NCBI RefSeq assembly: GCF_021728535.1
Contig: NZ_JAKKDU010000007.1
Coordinates: 1 to 64,000 of the forward strand
Length of the DNA stretch: 64,000 nucleotides
Reading direction: 5' to 3'
Source: Wocania arenilitoris
Lineage (GTDB): Bacteria > Bacteroidota > Bacteroidia > Flavobacteriales > Flavobacteriaceae
Shown: positions 58,382 through 64,000 of the stretch, piece by piece
Layout of the letters: every line of letters begins with the position of its first letter
How positions within the stretch are numbered: the stretch's first letter is position 1
Notes under the pieces: model-generated
The model's database searches: none
What the model saw: only the letters and a program-made list of their open reading frames with translations
Told to the model about the DNA's origin: nothing
Program-made: the position numbers and the translations under genes

Positions 58382-59149
58382 TTAATGTTTTAATCCAGAA
58401 GCAGATTTTATTTTTAATTCGCCATTACCCACTGGGATTTTAAATTTTCCGTAAACAGGAATTTTGTTTTCATCGGCTGTAAGCCATAAAAAATTATTGT
58501 TTTTACCTTTTAACACATCAGTTTGATTAGAGCCAATAGCCAACTTGTAGCATACTTTTTCTCCAATAGCAGTATTTATAGTTTCTTTGCTTAAATAGGT
58601 TAATTGACCTTTAATTTCTTTTCTGTCAAAAAGAATAGTGAACGATTTTTTGGTACCAATTGGCATACTTTTATAATCAAATAAACGTAATTTATAAAGT
58701 GTAGAAACTATATCTTTTGTTCCAGAATTTATACTAACGTTTTTGTTTTCTTCGTAATTGTTTTTCTTTTTTAATTGAGATTTTACTGTATTGGTTTTAT
58801 GGCTAAACGAATATTTCATAAACTTATAATAGTTGCCTTCGTTAATATCGCGTTTATACAAATAAGGTGTTAATGTTTTTGGACTTACATAACTTTCGTA
58901 TAAATCTCTAATCTTAAAAAAATTATCCCATTTGCTATAGGTTACCGCAGTACATTTTAATCTAAGTAAAGTAGCTTTTGATGTTTTTATGCTGCTGGTT
59001 TCCATAACTACTTCAGCAATATCTGTTAAAATTCCAGACATGCTATATGCTGCAGTATAAGTGAGCTTTTCACCTGGTGAAACAGCATTATTCTGTGCAT
59101 TTAGGTTTAAAGAAATGAAAAGTATAACAGCAAAAATTTTTTGAATCAT
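58382..59149 (-). CDS. Secreted DUF3108 protein
   Basis: The 255-residue protein has a signal peptide (MIQKIFAVILFISLNLNAQ). The beta-rich DUF3108 domain follows: SPGEKLTYTAAYSMSGILTDIAEVVMET, FFKIRDLYESYVSPKTLTPYLYKRDINEGNYYK, RKEIKGQLTYLSKETINTA and FLWLTADENKIPVYGKFKIPVGNGELKI. The family is periplasmic, of unknown function, and frequent in Bacteroidetes. It is the first gene of the pair with the acidic-tailed membrane protein. Confidence 0.88.
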   Translation of the reverse strand: MIQKIFAVILFISLNLNAQNNAVSPGEKLTYTAAYSMSGILTDIAEVVMETSSIKTSKATLLRLKCTAVTYSKWDNFFKIRDLYESYVSPKTLTPYLYKRDINEGNYYKFMKYSFSHKTNTVKSQLKKKNNYEENKNVSINSGTKDIVSTLYKLRLFDYKSMPIGTKKSFTILFDRKEIKGQLTYLSKETINTAIGEKVCYKLAIGSNQTDVLKGKNNNFLWLTADENKIPVYGKFKIPVGNGELKIKSASGLKH

Positions 59150-59331
59150 ATATTAGAAATATTTAGTACTTATAACTTTTTTGTCGCATTAATTATGCCG
59201 AAAATACAATGCTTTATACTTTTATGCTAATTTTTATTTGTTAAAAATAGATAGGCTTCTCAACTGATAATTGTCATAGTTTTATTTTAATTCTCATCAT
59301 ATATTTACTAAGTAATCCATTTTATACTTTT

Positions 59332-60186
59332 ATGCAAACCATATTACTACCTACAGATTTATCTAAAAACTCGATAAATGCCATTGATTATGCCGTAGAA
59401 TTGTTTAAAGATGTTGAGTGTTGTTTTTATGTACTTAACGTGCAAAAAGCATCCTCTTTTATATCAGATGATATGATGGTTGTATCATCATCTGCAACCA
59501 TTTATAAAACCCTAATTGATGCCGCCAAAATATCAATTTCAAACATTATATCTAACATTGAAAAAAAGCATCATAATAAGAAACACCAGTTTTATTCTGT
59601 AGTAGATTACGATAATTTTATAGATGCAATAAGTCAAGTATGTAAAAAACACAAAGTCAATTTAATAGTAATGGGTACAAAAGGAGCTTCTGGATTAGAT
59701 AAAGTGATTTTTGGAAGCAATACGGTAAGAGTTATTCAACGTTGTGAAACACCTGTTTTGGCAATTCCTGATGGATGTGAATTTGCACCAATTAATAGGA
59801 TTGCTTTTTCAACAAATCATGAAACGTTATTTGAAAAAGAAAAACTGTTATTACTAAAAGATTTGATGCGTTTATATAATTCGAATCTTACTATTATTCA
59901 TATTGCCGATGAACATCATTTATCACAAAAACAAGAAAGAAATAATGATTTTTTCAACACTAATTTTCCGGATGCCATACATGAGTATATTGATGTTAAT
60001 ACAAAGGAAATGTTTTCCGTTATTAAGCAGTATTTATCAAATAATAATATAGAAATGTTATCAATGATGAGTGAGAAACATTCATTTCTAGAGCGCTTGT
60101 TTACTAAGCATGCTGTTGAAACATTTGCCTTAGGTATTAATGTGCCGTTTTTGGTGATAGAACGTTCTCGACCACTATTGGACTAA
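59332..60186 (+). CDS. Tandem universal stress protein
   Basis: The 284-residue protein has two USP domains. The first begins QTILLPTDLSKNSINAIDYAVELFKD and carries the ATP-binding motif GTKGASGLDKVIFGSNTVRVIQRCETPVLAIP. The second, from about residue 160, begins RIAFSTNHETLFEKEKLLLLKDLMRLY and lacks the full GxxGxGxxGSxT loop (it has HSFLERLFTKHAVETFALGINVPFLVIE). Only the first domain therefore looks fit to bind ATP. It is divergent from the DUF3108 gene and convergent with the cyclase gene. Confidence 0.92.
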   Translation: MQTILLPTDLSKNSINAIDYAVELFKDVECCFYVLNVQKASSFISDDMMVVSSSATIYKTLIDAAKISISNIISNIEKKHHNKKHQFYSVVDYDNFIDAISQVCKKHKVNLIVMGTKGASGLDKVIFGSNTVRVIQRCETPVLAIPDGCEFAPINRIAFSTNHETLFEKEKLLLLKDLMRLYNSNLTIIHIADEHHLSQKQERNNDFFNTNFPDAIHEYIDVNTKEMFSVIKQYLSNNNIEMLSMMSEKHSFLERLFTKHAVETFALGINVPFLVIERSRPLLD

Positions 60187-60197
60187 ATTGAAAGGAT

Positions 60198-61535
60198 TTA
60201 GTGTTCATCTTTTGCATAGCGTTTCATTTCTGAAGTAACTTTTTCAAGAGCTTGTTCCCAAGCGCTTAGTAATTTATCGCTATACATTTCACCTAGCTCT
60301 TCTTGTATAGTTTCTAAAAGGCATTCTAAAACAACAGGATAGTGTTCTGTCTGAACACCATAACGCACATGACTTTTACCTAAAAGTTGAAGCCCCATGG
60401 TTAAGCTTTCTGGCCTACTCATAGAATATACAATACCACCAAGCATATGTGTTAGAAGTCTTCCTTGTGACGACATATTATTTTTAAATAATGATTGGGT
60501 ATCTGGAGCTTTATCGAATAATTTACCGTAAAATTTTTCAGCAAAAACATCTTCGTTTTTAAGTAAGAAATCAAGAGATTGCTGAAGTTCCAATTGAATA
60601 TCTACATTTTGAAAACCTAAGAGTTCATGGATTATAGTCTCATGATTATGACCGTCCATTTGGCTACTAAATGAGCGTCCAATGTCTAATGTATCTGCAG
60701 GAATTCCTTTTAGGATAGAATCTGAGATTAAAATACTGCTAAGAGCTTTTTTATTGTATGACTGGATTCTGCTAGCTGTATTTACTGGATCTCCCACAAC
60801 AGCAAATTGTTTATGCTTAGGATGACCTAAATGTCCGATATAGGCTTTTCCAAAATTAACGCCTATTCCCATTTTAATGTTCACATCAAAATCAACTAAT
60901 TCAATACGATTAAGCCGCTCTATAGCATATTGCATACCTAAAGCTGCTCTTACGGCATCTGTAGAATTTTTACTTTTTATGCCTCCAGAGACTCCAAATA
61001 AGCCAATGATTTCGTCTCCTACATATTGATAAATAATACCATTATTTATTAGTATGGGGTCTCCTAAAACCGTATAAAACCTATTTAAAATGTGAGCCAC
61101 ATCAAACGAACTGTTTTTTGAAGTCATTTTTGTGAACCCCCGAATATCACAAAATAGAATTGCAATGGCGCGTTCTTCGGCTACTCCTTCTGGAACGGTT
61201 TCTAATTGAAGCTTGTTAACTTCAGAATTTGTCCATACGAGTCGTTCAATGCTAACATTACCTTTAGCATAACATTGACAAGCTAATCGAATAGATGGAT
61301 CCCATTTTCTTAACCTTGCAATTTCTTGTTCTTTTTGCGTTCTAGTGTTTAGATTATGATGCCCTTCAATAACTCGTATTCTACAAGTAGTACATTGTCC
61401 ATTGCCTCCGCATTCATGTATATGTGGAATTTGATTTGTGATGGAGCACTCTAAAAGTGTTGCTTCCATATCATGATGTTCTATTTGTTGACTTATTCCT
61501 GTATAAGTTATTAGGGGAGTGTTAGTGGTTGGCAT
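60198..61535 (-). CDS. Ferredoxin - class III cyclase - globin fusion protein
   Basis: The 445-residue soluble protein has three parts. Residues 1-105: 2Fe-2S ferredoxin domain with Cys42-x5-Cys48-x2-Cys51 and Cys86 (HECGGNGQCTTC). Residues 118-290: class III adenylate/guanylate cyclase with metal-binding Asp130 (LFCDIRGFT) and Asp174 (YVGDEIIG), and transition-state Asn252 and Arg256 (VNTASR). Base-selecting positions read Gln170 and Ala245, neither the adenylate nor guanylate pair. Residues 325-445: globin with FAEKFYGKLFDKAPDTQSLF and probable proximal His389 (KSHVRYGVQTEHYPVV). It probably senses redox state and a haem ligand to control a cyclic nucleotide; substrate unknown. Confidence 0.85.
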   Translation of the reverse strand: MPTTNTPLITYTGISQQIEHHDMEATLLECSITNQIPHIHECGGNGQCTTCRIRVIEGHHNLNTRTQKEQEIARLRKWDPSIRLACQCYAKGNVSIERLVWTNSEVNKLQLETVPEGVAEERAIAILFCDIRGFTKMTSKNSSFDVAHILNRFYTVLGDPILINNGIIYQYVGDEIIGLFGVSGGIKSKNSTDAVRAALGMQYAIERLNRIELVDFDVNIKMGIGVNFGKAYIGHLGHPKHKQFAVVGDPVNTASRIQSYNKKALSSILISDSILKGIPADTLDIGRSFSSQMDGHNHETIIHELLGFQNVDIQLELQQSLDFLLKNEDVFAEKFYGKLFDKAPDTQSLFKNNMSSQGRLLTHMLGGIVYSMSRPESLTMGLQLLGKSHVRYGVQTEHYPVVLECLLETIQEELGEMYSDKLLSAWEQALEKVTSEMKRYAKDEH

Positions 61536-61652
61536 ACTATAGAGGGTTAATGAGGTTTAAAGCTACAAAAAAAATCATTGAATTGGCTTTTTGAAAGAAA
61601 CTTTTGAATATAGTTAAGTACGATTGGGTACACCAAATTTTAAAATAATGAT

Positions 61653-61694
61653 AACAGGCGCAATCTTAATTTTCAAGTTTAGATTGCGCCTGTT
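61653..61694 (-). terminator. Terminator of the TsdA-Tat-DsrE operon
   Basis: A 14-base perfect stem (61653-61666 with 61681-61694, AACAGGCGCAATCT and its complement) and a 14-base loop lie 21 bases after the DsrE gene stop. The T-run after it is weak. Confidence 0.7.
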
Positions 61695-61715
61695 AATTAA
61701 AATCTACTCTGAGTT

Positions 61716-62129
61716 TTACTGTCCTTCTTTAATATAACCCCAGCCTTCTTGTTGCTTTTCAATGATTTCTAAAATACCATCAGGGACACTTCTTACACCA
61801 TCAATAATTTGAGAATTTTCTATTTTATGACGTTTCATTGTGCCTTCGCAAATAACAAAATCGATATTACCCTTTTGGGCTAGCATTTCTAAATCTTCTG
61901 CAACAACAGATTTCTCTTTTAGTACCATTGCTATGGCGCCACTGTACATAACCACCTCAAAATTAGAGTCTGGGTAAGATTCCGACATCATTTTTACATG
62001 CCTAATTGTAGATTGATGTACTTTGGTATTGCTACTCGTTACATCGAATACAATTTTTACCGCATTTTCTTGAGCAAAAGACATTGTGGTAATTACCAAT
62101 GTCATTAGTAAATTTATAAATGTTTTCAT
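61716..62129 (-). CDS. Secreted DsrE-family protein
   Basis: The 137-residue protein has a signal peptide (MKTFINLLMTLVITTMSFAQ) and a DsrE/DsrF-like domain: AVKIVFDVTSSNTKVHQSTIRHVKMM, FEVVMYSGAIAMVLK, VAEDLEMLAQKGNIDFVICEGTMKRHKI and VRSVPDGILEIIEKQQEGWGYIKEG. A Cys in DFVICEGT corresponds to the sulfur-handling position in this family, and is a candidate sulfur carrier. I start at ATG 62129; longer frames run into the upstream gene. It is the last gene of the operon, 11 bases after the Tat-signal gene. Confidence 0.85.
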   Translation of the reverse strand: MKTFINLLMTLVITTMSFAQENAVKIVFDVTSSNTKVHQSTIRHVKMMSESYPDSNFEVVMYSGAIAMVLKEKSVVAEDLEMLAQKGNIDFVICEGTMKRHKIENSQIIDGVRSVPDGILEIIEKQQEGWGYIKEGQ

Positions 62130-62140
62130 ATTTATAAATT

Positions 62141-62818
62141 TTATTCTCCTGCAAAAATATAACCACAGCCTTTTGCTTGCGCTTTTCCAAGAGCCCATAC
62201 ACCAGATGGCACTAATTCTATATCGGAAATTAAACCTCCAATCCAATCTTTATATATTTCTTCAGGATTTCCTCCGTTTTTTTCGGCATATTTTCCGCTA
62301 TACACCTGTAGAGCTAAATTGCATACGCAAAATAATCCTCCTCTACTTTGCATTTCTTTTATACCGCCTGGGCCATTAATTGGGTAGTCACCATCTTGTG
62401 GTTCGTACCATGGATTTCTTAATGCAAAATCTTTTGTGTGATCTTTTACTCCAAAAAATTCACCTAATTTATATTTTGCCCACATGTCATCATTTAATGC
62501 AAGAGGAATAGCAGAATGACGCAAAACGGTCATCGCAGTTATGTCGCTATCTGGTGAATCTGTTGAATTGTGAGATAGATAAAATGCCCAATTCCATAGT
62601 ATTGGTAAACCTGCATGTGGCGTAGAACCGTCATACACTATACGATGTGTTCCTTTAATTTTGTCGAACCAATTTTCTGTAGCCTTCATTCCTTTTGTAT
62701 CAAAGGTTTTTGTGCTTGCATAAATTGGGTTTGTTAGTACAGATATTGTACTTGCAGTTGCACCAAGAGCTATTGCTCCTAGAAATTGTCGTCTTGAATT
62801 ACTGTCATTTGTTTTCAT
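62141..62818 (-). CDS. Tat-exported protein of unknown function
   Basis: The 225-residue protein has a twin-arginine signal: NSRRQFLGAIALGATASTIS, with Arg9-Arg10 before a hydrophobic stretch. The mature part includes THRIVYDGSTPHAGLPILWNWAFYLSHNST, TVLRHSAIPLALNDDMW and the Cys-containing GGLFCVCNLALQVYSGKYAEKNGG. I do not recognise a named family. Its position between TsdA and the DsrE gene suggests a periplasmic, folded-in-cytoplasm sulfur-cycle protein. Cofactor binding before export is implied by the Tat signal. Confidence 0.75.
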   Translation of the reverse strand: MKTNDSNSRRQFLGAIALGATASTISVLTNPIYASTKTFDTKGMKATENWFDKIKGTHRIVYDGSTPHAGLPILWNWAFYLSHNSTDSPDSDITAMTVLRHSAIPLALNDDMWAKYKLGEFFGVKDHTKDFALRNPWYEPQDGDYPINGPGGIKEMQSRGGLFCVCNLALQVYSGKYAEKNGGNPEEIYKDWIGGLISDIELVPSGVWALGKAQAKGCGYIFAGE

Positions 62819-62821
62819 AAT

Positions 62822-63862
62822 TTACTTGGTTTTAGTGATATTATATTTTTGTTTATAAAATGCCATTATTGGCTCAAATGGTCCTAATTTATGTTGTTCA
62901 GTAGGGAAGTTATCTGCATATGGTGGGTAAGGCGTAGATACAGGTTTTTTCTTTATATCTGGAAAGTCCTTTTCAGGATTCGATTTTTGAGGGCGATTGT
63001 GCATATTGATAAATCCTGCAACGTCATAGGCTTCTTCATCTGTCAATACCGGAGCATCATAAGTAGCTAGTTCAAAAGGCATATTCCCTTTAATAAATTT
63101 TGCAGCAGTAATAACTCGTGTCATTCCAGCACCATTATTAAATGAGTCGTCTCCCCAAAGTGGTGGGTATTCATAACTATAGCCGTCTGCATATAATGAA
63201 CCTTGTCCGTCTATTCCATGGCAAGTCACGCAATGCTGAGTAAATACTTTTTTGCCATTATCAAGGTTTACTGCTCTATTAGGTATTTCAAGGTTTAAAA
63301 ATCCTTTTCCTTTTATATTTCCATCTTCTGGCGCGTAACGACTTAACCATTCTAAATAAGCAACCATCCCTTTCATTTCTTTACTATCAAGAGGTAATAC
63401 TCTGCCATTCATGCTGCGTTCCATACAACCATTTATACGTTCTTCTATGGTGCCAATTTTATTTTCGCGTCCTCTAAATTGTGGAAACCTTTGTATGATA
63501 CCTATTAGTGGAGCTGAATATGGTTTTGTGCCTAGTCCTAAATGACAATTTTTACAGGATAACCTATTATTTTGATATACCATGTCTGGATTCCCATTAT
63601 CTGGACCAATATATTTTGGTGTTTTTTGAAATAGTTCGAACCCATATTTTAAAAGTTCATTGTTTTTAGAATCAGGTAATGTCGAAACATCATAATTCAT
63701 GTAATAAATATTTGGGAGATTATTTTTAGATTTAAATAAATCTAGAGGGATTGCATCAAAACAATAAAGTAGAGTTATGAAAGCTAATATTAATATTGAG
63801 CCAAAGTATAAAAACACAACTTTTCTGATTCTTTTATAAAAACTTGTAATTTCTGTATTCAT
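62822..63862 (-). CDS. tsdA: TsdA-like thiosulfate dehydrogenase, dihaem cytochrome c
   Basis: The 346-residue protein has an N-terminal membrane anchor (VVFLYFGSILILAFITLLYC), then two CxxCH haem motifs: Cys103-Cys106-His107 (SCKNCHLGLGTKPYSAP) and Cys211-Cys214-His215 (HCVTCHGIDGQG). Cys146 in RINGCMERSMNGR matches the rare Cys axial ligand of haem 1 in TsdA enzymes. FPQFRGRENKIGTIEERI and AGMTRVITAAKFIKGNMPF are also family-like. It should oxidise thiosulfate to tetrathionate in the periplasm, or run in reverse; direction cannot be told. It is the first of the three-gene operon. Confidence 0.87.
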   Translation of the reverse strand: MNTEITSFYKRIRKVVFLYFGSILILAFITLLYCFDAIPLDLFKSKNNLPNIYYMNYDVSTLPDSKNNELLKYGFELFQKTPKYIGPDNGNPDMVYQNNRLSCKNCHLGLGTKPYSAPLIGIIQRFPQFRGRENKIGTIEERINGCMERSMNGRVLPLDSKEMKGMVAYLEWLSRYAPEDGNIKGKGFLNLEIPNRAVNLDNGKKVFTQHCVTCHGIDGQGSLYADGYSYEYPPLWGDDSFNNGAGMTRVITAAKFIKGNMPFELATYDAPVLTDEEAYDVAGFINMHNRPQKSNPEKDFPDIKKKPVSTPYPPYADNFPTEQHKLGPFEPIMAFYKQKYNITKTK

Positions 63863-64000
63863 AGTTAAATTAAATAATATCGTTTAGGTACTATATTAAA
63901 TGGGTATGCTATTTATAAAGCTATACACATCTATTAATTTATTTTTTTTTGAGTTTTGGGGAGCTGTTTTTTTAATTCTTAGGGAAAAGAATAATTTAAA
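63863..64000. other. Upstream region of the tsdA operon, window end
   Basis: No open frame or palindrome is evident in this AT-rich end segment. It presumably holds the operon promoter, but no clear TAnnTTTG box was assigned. Confidence 0.4.

Noticed and set aside
61716-62246. Longer DsrE-like protein beginning at 62246
   Set aside because: The extra sequence runs through the end of the Tat-signal gene in another frame, while a perfect signal peptide starts at 62129.

Overview
The window is AT-rich, with no Shine-Dalgarno leaders. Promoter-like boxes follow the Bacteroidetes TTG...TAnnTTTG pattern. The gene families (DUF2911, DUF4290, DUF2490, BshB1, a Lacal_2735-type small protein, TIGR03643, Asp-type MurA, CcsBA fusion) point to a marine-type member of the Flavobacteriaceae. 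It reads as chromosome, mostly housekeeping and stress genes. No prophage, integrase or CRISPR array is visible. Mobile DNA is limited to an IS1182-type transposase tail at the left edge and one IS200-type element near 54.7-55.3 kb.

Layout. 0-7 kb: xylose operon (xylulokinase, xylose isomerase, sodium/solute symporter) plus an FMN-dependent 2-hydroxyacid dehydrogenase, bracketed by two identical 42-bp direct repeats, the right one next to tRNA-Met. 7-16 kb: START-like protein, class IV aminotransferase, YqgE, HU, fmt, recQ, AAA NTPase, DUF493, DUF4290, murA. 16-26 kb: a long minus-strand light/oxidative-stress cluster (TetR, ABC1 kinase, flavin reductase, DUF2867 SDR, TIGR03643 protein, FolE, two small paralogues, SDR, glutathione peroxidase, TspO, SRPBCC, photolyase). 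Two neighbouring genes in it are broken, and two promoters share one operator-like inverted repeat. 26-40 kb: aquaporin, DUF2911, an HTH/membrane pair, a sugar-type catabolic operon (Gfo/Idh/MocA, symporter, PIG-L deacetylase and an overlooked 36-residue membrane peptide), CorA, an MscS-type channel, Maf, UbiA, a KdsC-like phosphatase and a DUF2520 protein. 40-54 kb: truncated haemoglobin, the CcsBA cytochrome c assembly protein, SatD/DUF3307, MscL, RlmF, PEP carboxykinase, a SLC13 permease and BshB1. 54-64 kb: tRNA-His behind two decayed copies of its own 5' half, the IS200-type element, two M28 peptidases, a universal stress protein, a ferredoxin-cyclase-globin fusion, and a TsdA/Tat protein/DsrE operon.

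The most unusual features are: (1) a single 445-residue protein joining a 2Fe-2S ferredoxin domain, a class III nucleotide cyclase with atypical base-recognition residues and a C-terminal haem globin, beside a probable thiosulfate dehydrogenase operon; (2) the photolyase/FolE stress cluster with its shared operator and two inactivated genes; (3) a dispersed two-hairpin repeat family present in four intergenic spacers; (4) the tRNA-His remnant array. All calls come from reading the sequence and recognising family motifs; no database search was run.
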